The position numbers and the translations under genes are program-made. The notes beneath the pieces are model-generated. The model searched no databases, was not told where the DNA came from, and saw only the letters and a program-made list of their open reading frames with translations. Below are positions 41,841 through 49,021 of a stretch of 64,000 nt of DNA, piece by piece. Source of the DNA: CAWJEL01 sp964647255 (GTDB lineage Bacteria > Chloroflexota > Anaerolineae > CG2-30-64-16). The DNA is taken from positions 1 through 64,000 of the forward strand of contig CAZYGI010000014.1 of NCBI GenBank assembly GCA_964647255.1, in the 5' to 3' direction. The stretch's first letter is position 1. Each line of letters starts with the position of its first letter.

Positions 41841-41880
41841 GCGCAAAGGTGCGGCGTGCCGGCACGCCGCACCTTTGCGC
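41841..41880. terminator. Perfect 40-bp palindrome after the cytochrome operon
   Basis: Bases 41841-41860 are the exact complement of 41861-41880, with no loop bases. It lies 16 bases after the HybB stop. There is no T-tract behind it. It may be a terminator, an mRNA end, or a dispersed palindromic element; the coincidence with an operon end favours a termination role. Confidence 0.7.
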
Positions 41881-41923
41881 GTCCGGATCCGCAGGCGGAA
41901 TTTCTGATCGCGGGGAGACTTGT

Positions 41924-41952
41924 TTGACGGCGAAGGCGTCGGGGCATATACT
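41924..41952 (+). promoter_or_regulatory. Promoter of the DUF47-PiT operon
   Basis: TTGACG at 41924-41929 and TATACT at 41947-41952, exact 17-base spacer. The predicted start (about 41959) leaves a 40-base leader before the GTG at 42001. No Pho box is obvious. Confidence 0.8.
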
Positions 41953-42000
41953 CTTTTCGATCTCTTGATCTTGGTCCCCAGATTTCTTTCGGAGGCACTT

Positions 42001-42627
42001 GTGAGATTGTCGCTTCTTCCTGTTCAGGTTAAGTTCTTCGATCACTTCCAGGCCGCCAGCGCGAACCTCCTGGAAACTGCCCGTCTGCTGCAGAAATTAC
42101 TCGATGACTATCATGACGTGGACGAAGTCGTCGCCCAGATCACCGAGCTGGAGCATAAGGGCGATTTCATCGTCCACGACGTGACCAACCTGCTCCCCCG
42201 CACGCTGATCACACCGTTTGACGCCGACGACATCAAGCGCCTGATCGACGCGATAGACGATGCCGTGGATACGGTGCACCAGGCCGCAACCCGGCTTTCC
42301 ATCTACCAGGTGACCGAGGTCAAGAAGCCGGCGCGGCGCCTGGCCCGCCTGATCGTTGAAGGCGCCGCTGAGCTGGAGCTGGCGGTCAGGTCGCTCCACG
42401 ACAAGAAGCTCTACCCCGAGGTCAAGCAGCGCCTCGTCCAGATCAATACGCTCGAAAACACGGGCGATCGCGTGCTGGAAGAAGGCCTGCGGAACCTGGT
42501 CGAGCGCCGCGAGGACGTCTTTGATTTCATGCGTTGGAAAGAAATCTACGAGCTGCTCGAACAATCCACCGACCGGCTGGAAGACGCCGCGGACGTGATC
42601 GAGAGGGTGATGATCGCCAATGCCTGA
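42001..42627 (+). CDS. DUF47 (PhoU-like) protein
   Basis: A GTG start at 42001 has GGAGG 5 bases upstream; the frame is open further back but into the promoter. The 208-residue protein is all-helical with the DUF47 pattern: VKFFDHFQAASANLLETA, ITELEHKGDFIVHDV, LITPFDADDIKRLIDAIDDAVD and a C-terminal RWKEIYELLEQSTDRLEDAADVIERV. DUF47 proteins resemble PhoU and control the adjacent PiT phosphate transporter. It overlaps the PiT gene by 8 bases, so the pair is coupled. Confidence 0.92.
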   Translation: MRLSLLPVQVKFFDHFQAASANLLETARLLQKLLDDYHDVDEVVAQITELEHKGDFIVHDVTNLLPRTLITPFDADDIKRLIDAIDDAVDTVHQAATRLSIYQVTEVKKPARRLARLIVEGAAELELAVRSLHDKKLYPEVKQRLVQINTLENTGDRVLEEGLRNLVERREDVFDFMRWKEIYELLEQSTDRLEDAADVIERVMIANA

Positions 42628-43654
42628 CCTCACGCTGATCTCCGTCGTTGCGATTATCACGGTGGCGTTGGCCTTCGACTTCGTGAACGGGTTCCACGAT
42701 GCCGCCAATTCAATTGCGACCGTGGTCTCGACCCGTGTGCTGACGCCGTTGCAGGGCGTGGCCTGGGCCGCGTTCTTCAATTTTGTCGCAGCGTTCACCT
42801 TCGGCACCGCAGTGGCGCACACCATCGGCGCGGGCATGGTAGATATTCATCAGGTAGATAACCTGGTCATCTTCTGTGGCTTGCTGGGGGCGATCGCGTG
42901 GGACCTGTTCACCTGGCGCGTGGGATTACCGACGAGCTCATCGCATGCGCTGATCGGCGGCTACGCCGGGGCGGCGATCGTCAAGGCCGGCTTCGGGGTT
43001 CTTATCGTGGGGGGCTGGATCAAGACTGTAGCGTTCATCTTCATCGCGCCGCTCCTGGGGTGGGCGCTGGCGACTGTATTCATCACCGCCATCCTGTGGC
43101 TGTTTCGGAACAAGGCGCCCGGCAGCGTGGACCATATCTTCCGCCGCGGGCAGTTGATCTCCGCGGGCCTGTACAGCCTGGGCCACGGCACCAACGATGC
43201 CCAGAAGACGATGGGCATCATCGCCAGCCTGCTCTTCACCATCCCGACTTACCGTCACCTGGTGTCGGATGCCAGCGGCAGGTTGGTCATCCCGTTCTGG
43301 ATCGTGCTGATGGCCCATGCCGCGATCGCATCTGGCACGCTCTCGGGCGGCTGGCGGATCATTCACACGATGGGCAGCAAGATCACCAAATTGGTGCCGA
43401 TGGGCGGCTTCGCTGCGGAGACCGCCGGCGCGGCCACCATTTTCGCTTCGACCGCGTTGGGCATCCCGGTTTCGACAACCCATGTCATCACCGGCGCCAT
43501 CGTGGGTGTCGGCTCGATCCAACGGCGCCGCGCCGTGCGTTGGGGCGTCGCGGGGCAGATCGTGTGGGCCTGGCTGTTCACGATCCCGGCGGCGGCCGCG
43601 GTCGCCGCACTGGCTTATCTGATCGGCTCATGGTTGGTGCGGCTCGGCGGATAA
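42620..43654 (+). CDS. pitA: Inorganic phosphate transporter, PiT family
   Basis: A 344-residue membrane protein with about ten helices and both PiT signature repeats: FDFVNGFHDAANSIATVVSTR near residue 20 and SLGHGTNDAQKTMGII near residue 190. It carries metal-phosphate with H+ or Na+ into the cell at low affinity. Its upstream partner DUF47 probably controls the activity. The operon ends with a T-tailed hairpin. The gene symbol is by family; the ion coupling is not certain. Confidence 0.9.
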   Translation: MPDLTLISVVAIITVALAFDFVNGFHDAANSIATVVSTRVLTPLQGVAWAAFFNFVAAFTFGTAVAHTIGAGMVDIHQVDNLVIFCGLLGAIAWDLFTWRVGLPTSSSHALIGGYAGAAIVKAGFGVLIVGGWIKTVAFIFIAPLLGWALATVFITAILWLFRNKAPGSVDHIFRRGQLISAGLYSLGHGTNDAQKTMGIIASLLFTIPTYRHLVSDASGRLVIPFWIVLMAHAAIASGTLSGGWRIIHTMGSKITKLVPMGGFAAETAGAATIFASTALGIPVSTTHVITGAIVGVGSIQRRRAVRWGVAGQIVWAWLFTIPAAAAVAALAYLIGSWLVRLGG

Positions 43655-43680
43655 CCGGCTGCTGGCTGGCGCACAAAAAA

Positions 43681-43714
43681 GGGCTGCGACGCTTGATGCG
43701 TTGTAGCCCTTTTT
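43681..43714 (+). terminator. Intrinsic terminator of the DUF47-PiT operon
   Basis: A 12-base stem with two G-U pairs (43681-43692 with 43698-43709), 5-base loop, followed by TTTTT at 43710-43714. Six A precede it, so it may also function in reverse. Confidence 0.9.
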
Positions 43715-43744
43715 ATTCGCGTCTCATTCAAATAAAGCTGGATT

Positions 43745-43788
43745 CGAGCTTTCAGGTGGTCTCCCGCCGGCTAAAGCTTCGATTCCGA
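43745..43788. repeat. Degenerate hairpin repeat, CCGGCTAAAGC type
   Basis: An imperfect inverted repeat (CGAGCTTTCAGG facing CCGGCTAAAGCTTCG). The right arm closely matches the right arm of the hairpin at 59969-60016 (CCGGCTAGAGCCTCGATTCC against CCGGCTAAAGCTTCGATTCC), so the two are copies of a dispersed element. Confidence 0.55.
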
Positions 43789-43817
43789 TGCGCTATTTGA
43801 ACGGTATTGATCCTAAA

Positions 43818-43837
43818 GGAGGCTCCGCGCAGCCTCC
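43818..43837 (-). terminator. Hairpin terminator of the OsmC gene
   Basis: GGAGGCT at 43818-43824 pairs with AGCCTCC at 43831-43837 around a 6-base loop. On the minus strand it follows the OsmC stop by 20 bases and is followed by TTTAGG, a weak U-run. Confidence 0.6.
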
Positions 43838-43857
43838 AATCCGCAACGTACCTGCAG

Positions 43858-44280
43858 CTACGCGACCAAGACCGCCTTGAGCTCAATCTCCGGCACTGCG
43901 GCCAGGGCCTTCGAGACCGGGCAGCCCGCCTTGGCCTGTGCGGCAAAATCCTGGAACGCCGCGTCGTCCAGCCCCGGAACCTCGGCTTCGCAATGCAGCT
44001 CGATCTTGCTGATCGTCGGGCCGGCGGTCAGGTGTACCTTAGCCACGGTGTGGATGCGGGTCGGCTTGAAGCCCTTGCCCGACAGCAGGGCGGAGAGGAA
44101 CATCGAATAGCAGCCCGCGTGCGCTGCGCCGATCAGCTCCTCGGGATTGGTGCCCTTCTCTTCCTCAAAACGGGACGCAAAGGTGAACGGTCCCTCAAAA
44201 TAGCCGCTGCCGAGCTTCATCGTGCCGCTGCCCTCGCGCAGCGTGCCCTTCCAGGTTGCCTCTGAATTACGAAGCGCCAT
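43858..44280 (-). CDS. OsmC-family peroxiredoxin
   Basis: Start at the ATG ending at 44280 with an excellent AAAGGAGG upstream; the longer frame is not coding. The 140-residue protein has the two redox Cys of the OsmC family: C57 in AAHAGCYSM and the Cys of AKAGCPVSKAL near 120. The conserved Arg and Glu of the active site also appear (TMKLGSGYFEGPFTFASRFEEE). It reduces organic hydroperoxides with thiol or lipoyl donors. It is on the minus strand 150 bases after the SIMPL gene and may have its own promoter. Confidence 0.92.
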   Translation of the reverse strand: MALRNSEATWKGTLREGSGTMKLGSGYFEGPFTFASRFEEEKGTNPEELIGAAHAGCYSMFLSALLSGKGFKPTRIHTVAKVHLTAGPTISKIELHCEAEVPGLDDAAFQDFAAQAKAGCPVSKALAAVPEIELKAVLVA

Positions 44281-44429
44281 GATATTTCCTCCTTTGATGG
44301 GTTGACTTTTTCCGGGACGGCCCCACTGCCAGGTAAGTGTTCCCTGGTGGATGGCGGTCCGTTGCAAATCCAGAATAGTTTGCCTCACAAGCGACCGGCG
44401 GTCAGTAACGCAGCATTCAAATTCGACTC

Positions 44430-45203
44430 TTATTCCAACGCAAAGCTGACCGTGACCCGCGCAGTGATGCTGATCTGGCCCGGCGCCAGTGTGCCTTCGG
44501 TTGCGGCAGCCGCATCTCCCGCGTTCTGCACAACGTTCTGGGTCATGCCGAGGGCGCTGGCACTGCCCCACCACGCGCCGTAGCCCGACCACCACCCGCT
44601 CTGCTCCTCGCTGATCGCGTAAGGCTCGCCGACTTTCTGGCCCAGTTCCGCGGCCATGGCGACAGCTTTCTCCCGCGCGGCCCGGATCGCCAGGGCCCGC
44701 GCCTCATCCTTATGTTTGCGCAGCTCAGTGGTGCGGAACTGGATGCCATGCACATAGTTCGCACCGGCATCCAGCACGTCGGTGAGCAGATCTTCGAAAT
44801 GCGAGAGGTCCTTCAGTGTGATCATGATGGTCTGGCGCACGAAGTAGCCCACGAAATCGCGCTGTTCATAGCTATCACGGTAGCGGGGCTCGATGCTGAT
44901 GTGATCGGTTTGGATCTCCTTGGCCGTGACGCCGAGTTTCGCGGCCGCGGCTAATACCTTCGCCACGCGGTCGTCGTTAAGGCTCTTGGCAACGCGCAGT
45001 TGCTTGTCTGAGGTTTCCACACCGAGGGTCACGACAACCTCATCCGGGATGACCTTGACATCGGCCTCACCGGACACCGTGATCAGGCGCGGCTCAACGC
45101 GGTTCGAGGGGCCCAACGTTTGCGCACCTGCCGGCGTAACACCGCCGACACCGATCGACAGGATGGTCAGGACACACATTGCGATGGCGAGATGCGACCT
45201 CAT
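44430..45203 (-). CDS. SIMPL-domain (DUF541) exported protein
   Basis: A 257-residue protein with a signal peptide (1-28, cut after PAGAQ). The mature part is a SIMPL/DUF541 domain: RLITVSGEADVKVIPDEVVVTLGVET at the start and EARALAIRAAREKAVAMAAELGQKVGEPYAISE in the second half. Members (BP26, YggE) are periplasmic or surface proteins, some protecting against oxidative stress; BP26 forms channel-like rings. GAGGAGGG precedes the ATG. It is 20 bases downstream of the nucleoside kinase and likely cotranscribed. Confidence 0.88.
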   Translation of the reverse strand: MRSHLAIAMCVLTILSIGVGGVTPAGAQTLGPSNRVEPRLITVSGEADVKVIPDEVVVTLGVETSDKQLRVAKSLNDDRVAKVLAAAAKLGVTAKEIQTDHISIEPRYRDSYEQRDFVGYFVRQTIMITLKDLSHFEDLLTDVLDAGANYVHGIQFRTTELRKHKDEARALAIRAAREKAVAMAAELGQKVGEPYAISEEQSGWWSGYGAWWGSASALGMTQNVVQNAGDAAAATEGTLAPGQISITARVTVSFALE

Positions 45204-45223
45204 GATTTCCCTCCTCGCTTTCC

Positions 45224-46948
45224 CTATCGTGCCGCAAAACTCTCCAGGTTCGAGCCGCCAACGAACTCCCGCAGGATCGAATTGTCGGGGATCGGGTCAA
45301 CCGGCACGGGCGTGAACCATTGCAGGAAGGCAAGCAGCCGTTTGGCTTCCACATAGCCCGGCGTGCCCGGCTCGATCTGCAGCAGAAGCGGCTCGGCGAA
45401 CGGCTTGAGCGCGGCCAGCTCGTACACCAGCGCCGAGTTGAACATCACGTCGGCGTTTTCCTGGTACGGGAAGATATAGGCCCGCTCCCCGCGGTGCACG
45501 CTCTCCCACCGGCCAATGGTGTCCGCCGCCGAGTAGCCGCGCGTTCGCGCGTCCCGAACGATGCGCCGGATCAGCCGGGTGTCGGTCGTGGGGACGCGGT
45601 CGTAGCGGTCAATATTGAGCTGCGTCAGCGCGGAGGCGTAGATGCGGAAGATGCGCTCGGCCGGGATGGCTGGGAGCAAATTGGGGTTCAGCCCGTGGAT
45701 GCCCTCGGCGATCAAGACCTGATCCGGTCCGAGGCGGAGGGTCACGCCCGGCTCGCGCAGCCCGGTGACGAAGTTGAACTTCGGCAGGGCCGCCTCTTCC
45801 CCGGCCATCAACTGGATGAGGTTACGGTTCAGCAGCGCCAGATCGAGCGCTTCCAGCGCCTCGAAGTTGAAGTGGCCCTGCTCGTCGCGCGGGGTCAGAT
45901 CACGGTTCACGAAATAATTGTCGAGCTCCACCGCGACGGGCCGGACGCCGTTCGCCAGCAGTTGCACCGCCAGCCGGCGGGAGAAGGTCGTCTTGCCCGA
46001 CGACGACGGCCCGGCGATCAACACCAGCCGCACCTGGTCGCGCCGCTCGGCGATCTGGGTGGCGATGCGCGCGATGCGCTGCTCGTGCAGCGCCTCGGCC
46101 ACCAGAATGATCTCGCCGGTGCGGCCGGCCTGGATCGCATCGTCCAGCGTACCGACGTCCTCGATGCCCAGCAGGTGCAGGGTATGGCCGTACTCGCGGA
46201 AGACGTGGATCAGCTTGGGATAGTCCACCGCCGGCTCCAACTCCAGGTTGGCGGCGCGGGTGGGGAAACGCAGGATGAAGCCGGGCAGATACGGGATCAG
46301 CCCGAAATAGCGCAGATAGCCGGTTGAGGGCGTCATGTAGCCGTGGAAGTAGTTGCTGACCCCCCGCAGCTCGTAGAGCACCAGGAAATCCTTGCGTCGG
46401 TACTTCAGCAAGCGCACCATGTCGGCGTCGCCGCGCTGGCGGAAGCGCTCCACCGCGTCGGTCAGCGGCACGCGCTGCTTGCCGATCGGTTCGTCCGCGG
46501 CCGCGATCTCCTGCATCCGCGCCTCGATCCGCGCCAACTCCTCCGGGGTGAACGGCTCGCGGCCTTCCACCTGGCAGTAGTAGCCGCCGAACGTCACCGA
46601 GTGATCCACGTTCAGCCGGGCTTCGGGGAAAAGCTCTTGCACCGCGACGACTAGCAGGAAGGTGAGCGACCGGCGGTAGATGCGGCTGCCGTCGCGGTCG
46701 TCCATGCCGAGCGGCGTCACCTCCACGTCGCGTTCGATGCGGACGGAGAGCTCGCGCAGCTCATCATCCATCAGCGCGGCAACGATCGGCGACGGCCAGG
46801 GCCGGTCGGCCCCCGCGGCGCGGATGTACTGTTCCAGCTCCGTCCCGACCGGCGCCTCGTAGCTGCGGCCATCGGCAAGCTTCACCTGGGCCGTCGTACG
46901 CGGCTGCGCAGGGTGGACGAGAACGGTAGGTAGAGTAGATGGTCTCAT
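45224..46948 (-). CDS. Nucleoside (uridine) kinase-like P-loop protein with ThrRS-like N-terminus
   Basis: Start at the ATG ending at 46948; the longer frame overlaps the EamA gene. The 574-residue protein has a TGS-like segment (about 10-50, VLVHPAQPRTTAQVKLADGRSYEAPVG), a domain resembling the second N-terminal (editing-like) domain of threonyl-tRNA synthetase (about 60-280, HSVTFGGYYCQVEG, SRIYRRSLTFLLV) and a uridine-kinase/phosphoribulokinase domain with Walker A GPSSSGKTTFSRRL (about 313-320) and VELDNYFVNRDLTPRDE (substrate site). It probably phosphorylates a nucleoside or similar molecule. The EamA stop overlaps its start by 4 bases. Confidence 0.85.
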   Translation of the reverse strand: MRPSTLPTVLVHPAQPRTTAQVKLADGRSYEAPVGTELEQYIRAAGADRPWPSPIVAALMDDELRELSVRIERDVEVTPLGMDDRDGSRIYRRSLTFLLVVAVQELFPEARLNVDHSVTFGGYYCQVEGREPFTPEELARIEARMQEIAAADEPIGKQRVPLTDAVERFRQRGDADMVRLLKYRRKDFLVLYELRGVSNYFHGYMTPSTGYLRYFGLIPYLPGFILRFPTRAANLELEPAVDYPKLIHVFREYGHTLHLLGIEDVGTLDDAIQAGRTGEIILVAEALHEQRIARIATQIAERRDQVRLVLIAGPSSSGKTTFSRRLAVQLLANGVRPVAVELDNYFVNRDLTPRDEQGHFNFEALEALDLALLNRNLIQLMAGEEAALPKFNFVTGLREPGVTLRLGPDQVLIAEGIHGLNPNLLPAIPAERIFRIYASALTQLNIDRYDRVPTTDTRLIRRIVRDARTRGYSAADTIGRWESVHRGERAYIFPYQENADVMFNSALVYELAALKPFAEPLLLQIEPGTPGYVEAKRLLAFLQWFTPVPVDPIPDNSILREFVGGSNLESFAAR

Positions 46949-47823
46949 ATCAACACCAGCGCGATCCCCACCAGCGCGACCAGCGCGCCGGCGATTTCGT
47001 TCGGCTGCAGCATCTGGCGGAAGAACAGCATCCCCAGGAGCACGCCGCCCGTCACTTCCTGGGTGGCGATCAAGTTGGCGGCGGTGGCGTGCATCCGCCG
47101 GAGTGCGGCGTTGTAGAGCGTGTGCCCCGCGGCCAGCGGCAGCAGCCCCGCGCCGATCAGCGCGGCGACCGACCGGGGCGTGTACGCGGCCGGGGTCAAG
47201 CGCAGCGCGGCCGCGGGCAGCGCCCACAGCGCGGCCAGGGCGTACACCGTCCCCGCGTAGGTGAACAGGCCATAGCGCTCCCGCTGCGAACGCCCTGCGA
47301 CCGAGTAGAGCGCGTACATCAGGCCCGAAGCCAGCGCCAGCAGATCGCCCACGAGCATGCGGCTGTTCATGCGCGGCTCAAAACCCGCCACGATCGCGAT
47401 CCCCGCGACGGTGACGAGCACCCCGGCCCATTTGCGGGGCGCGACCGGCTCATGCAGGAACAGCGCCGAGAAGAGCGTCACGAAAACCGGCGCGGTGTAG
47501 ATCAGCGCCAGCGTGTGCGCGATGGTCGTGAAGCTGAGCGCGGCGATGTAGCAGACAAAATGCAGCGCCGTGATCAGCCCAATGCCGGCAAAGCGGGGCA
47601 GCTCGCGGCGCGGGGGAAAGGGCGCCTGGCGCGTCAGCCGGGCTAAAAGCACGATGGCCGCCGCCGCAACGATCAGCCGGCCAACGGTGATCTCAAAAGC
47701 GCTGAGCGGCGCGGCCCACAGCACCAGGACAGATGCCGTCGAGAACGCCCCCGTGGCCGCCGCCGCCAGCCACACACCCTGCCGCGAGGGCACCGCCGGG
47801 CCAGAAGGGTTGCGGGGCGCCAC
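46945..47823 (-). CDS. EamA/DMT-family transporter
   Basis: A 292-residue protein with about ten membrane helices in two EamA repeats (about 12-145 and 158-292). It starts with GTG at 47823, 4 bases after the stop of the 40-residue membrane peptide gene. EamA proteins move amino acids, nucleotide sugars or other metabolites. No substrate signature is visible. It overlaps the kinase gene by 4 bases, so transport and phosphorylation of one compound is plausible. Confidence 0.85.
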   Translation of the reverse strand: MAPRNPSGPAVPSRQGVWLAAAATGAFSTASVLVLWAAPLSAFEITVGRLIVAAAAIVLLARLTRQAPFPPRRELPRFAGIGLITALHFVCYIAALSFTTIAHTLALIYTAPVFVTLFSALFLHEPVAPRKWAGVLVTVAGIAIVAGFEPRMNSRMLVGDLLALASGLMYALYSVAGRSQRERYGLFTYAGTVYALAALWALPAAALRLTPAAYTPRSVAALIGAGLLPLAAGHTLYNAALRRMHATAANLIATQEVTGGVLLGMLFFRQMLQPNEIAGALVALVGIALVLI

Positions 47824-47827
47824 GCGC

Positions 47828-47950
47828 TCAACTGCCGGGCAGCGCCGGCAGCACCATGAACAAAATCATGCTCAACACGATAATCACCGAAACGGCCAGG
47901 AACAAGATCATGCGCCAGTCTCTACGCTGCGGCGCTTTCTTACGAGCCAT
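47828..47950 (-). CDS. 40-residue membrane peptide
   Basis: Start at the ATG ending at 47950. The product has a very basic N-terminus (MARKKAPQRRDWR), one membrane helix (about 14-35) and a short Pro/Gly-Ser end. It is followed 4 bases later by the EamA start. The strong charge pattern and tight spacing support a real gene. The ribosome site is weak (GGAAAGG). The family is unknown. Confidence 0.6.
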   Translation of the reverse strand: MARKKAPQRRDWRMILFLAVSVIIVLSMILFMVLPALPGS

Positions 47951-48063
47951 AGTGAAACTACCTTTCCGATTCAGAATGCTGACGGGGATTATAGCCACGA
48001 CCCGAACCGCTGTCAAAGCCATCGGCAAACTGCGTCCGATTTTTGCCGATTTTCCCAGTGTAT

Positions 48064-48092
48064 TTGACGGCGCGGCACATGTGCTGTAATAT
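48064..48092 (+). promoter_or_regulatory. Promoter of the LysM gene
   Basis: TTGACG at 48064-48069 and TAATAT at 48087-48092 with an exact 17-base spacer. The predicted start is near 48099, leaving a 130-base structured leader before the ATG at 48229. Confidence 0.75.
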
Positions 48093-48096
48093 CATT

Positions 48097-48228
48097 GGTG
48101 CTAACCTCTTGAAGCACCCGGGCCGGTCAATGGGCCGAACGGGAAAATCACGTCTGGCAAGAGGGCATAACCTGACGCAGCCCCGGCAACTCGCGGGCGC
48201 GTCCCCTGAACTGAGGAGTTATTATCTC
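48097..48228 (+). promoter_or_regulatory. Structured 5' leader with predicted pseudoknot, riboswitch-like
   Basis: A hairpin with stem 48097-48102/48113-48118 carries the loop AACCTCTTGA. The loop bases CCTCTTG (48105-48111) are exactly complementary to CAAGAGG at 48158-48164, a 7-bp pseudoknot. A second nested stem lies at 48119-48143 (CG/CG and GGCC/GGCC). The loop CCTC could instead pair with the GAGG of the ribosome site at 48212-48217. No known riboswitch class (ydaO, GEMM, SAM, cobalamin) fits by eye. Confidence 0.5.
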
Positions 48229-48816
48229 ATGGCAGAACCCAAATCGCTGTTGGATCGCATCGGTGACGCCCTGAAGGGCGATGAGCAGAAGAAAGAAACG
48301 GCCCAGCCGGCGCCGGCGCCGGTCCCGGCGGCAGTTGCGGCGCCCGTCGCGGCGCACGTTGAAGAAGCGAAGCAAGCCATCTCCCAGGCCTCCGAGGCCG
48401 CGCAGCAAGCGGCCGACGCCGCGAAGCAACAGGTCGCAGAACTGCGCAGCAAGCTCGCCGACAAGGATCACGAGCTCACGCAGAAGACGTGGGAGCTCAC
48501 TAAGAAAGAGCGCGAGCTGACCGACAATGTCGCCGCCCTGGCCGAGAAAGACAAGGAGATCGCCTCGCTGCAGGCGGCCCTGAAGGCAGCCCAGGACGAA
48601 TTGACCCACCTGCGCGAGCAGGCACAGACCGTCGGCCGATCGGTCGCCTCCGCGGCCGCGCGCACCTACACGGTGAAGCCCGGCGACAGCCTGAGCGTCA
48701 TCGCCAAGGCCGTCTACGGCGACGCCGGCCGTTGGCCCGAAATCTTCGAGGCGAACAAGAACCTTATCAAGGATCCGAAGCTGATCCATCCCGGCCAGGT
48801 GCTCCAGATTCCCTGA
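48229..48816 (+). CDS. LysM-domain protein with long coiled coil
   Basis: Start at the ATG at 48229, downstream of GAGGAG; the frame before it is leader. The 195-residue protein has an N-terminal charged segment (about 1-25), an Ala/Pro linker, a long coiled coil (about 45-135, repeated KDHELTQKTWELTKKERELTD) and a C-terminal LysM domain (about 147-194, YTVKPGDSLSVIAKAVYGD to HPGQVLQIP). It lacks a signal peptide, so it may act in the cytoplasm or leave by another route. LysM usually binds peptidoglycan. A strong terminator follows. Confidence 0.88.
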   Translation: MAEPKSLLDRIGDALKGDEQKKETAQPAPAPVPAAVAAPVAAHVEEAKQAISQASEAAQQAADAAKQQVAELRSKLADKDHELTQKTWELTKKERELTDNVAALAEKDKEIASLQAALKAAQDELTHLREQAQTVGRSVASAAARTYTVKPGDSLSVIAKAVYGDAGRWPEIFEANKNLIKDPKLIHPGQVLQIP

Positions 48817-48871
48817 TCCGGCTTGGGGTGCGGGGATCCGGCCGCTCAAACGGCTGATCCAATAGAACAAG

Positions 48872-48912
48872 GCGGGGATGAGCAGCATCTGCCTCTCATC
48901 CCCGCTGTTTTT
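48872..48912 (+). terminator. Intrinsic terminator of the LysM gene
   Basis: An 11-base perfect stem (48872-48882 with 48895-48905), 12-base loop, followed by TGTTTTTT (48906-48913). Confidence 0.88.
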
Positions 48913-48954
48913 TGCCCTCAGCCAACGGGGATTATCACCGGTTTGATTACTTTA

Positions 48955-48963
48955 TGGTATACT
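48955..48963 (+). promoter_or_regulatory. Extended -10 promoter of the CHAT operon
   Basis: TGGTATACT reads as an extended -10 element (TGN plus TATACT at 48958-48963). No good -35 is seen. The start would be near 48970, 52 bases before the CHAT ATG. Confidence 0.55.
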
Positions 48964-49021
48964 TGGCCCTGCCTTCACGCGCAGCAATGCCAACGGCTGC
49001 TTCTGTGAGCGGAGGTTCGCT

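Noticed and set aside
43745..43857. Small gene in the gap between PiT and OsmC
   Set aside because: Open frames here are short and run through two hairpins; none has a ribosome site.
46949..47227. N-terminal extension of the nucleoside kinase frame by 93 codons
   Set aside because: It lies inside the EamA gene in another frame; the ATG ending at 46948 overlaps the EamA stop in the normal coupled manner.
48097..48228. c-di-AMP (ydaO), GEMM or SAM riboswitch in the LysM leader
   Set aside because: Pieces such as GCTAACCTC and GACGCAGCCCCGG look suggestive but stand in the wrong order and the conserved cores are missing, so I keep only the description of a structured leader.
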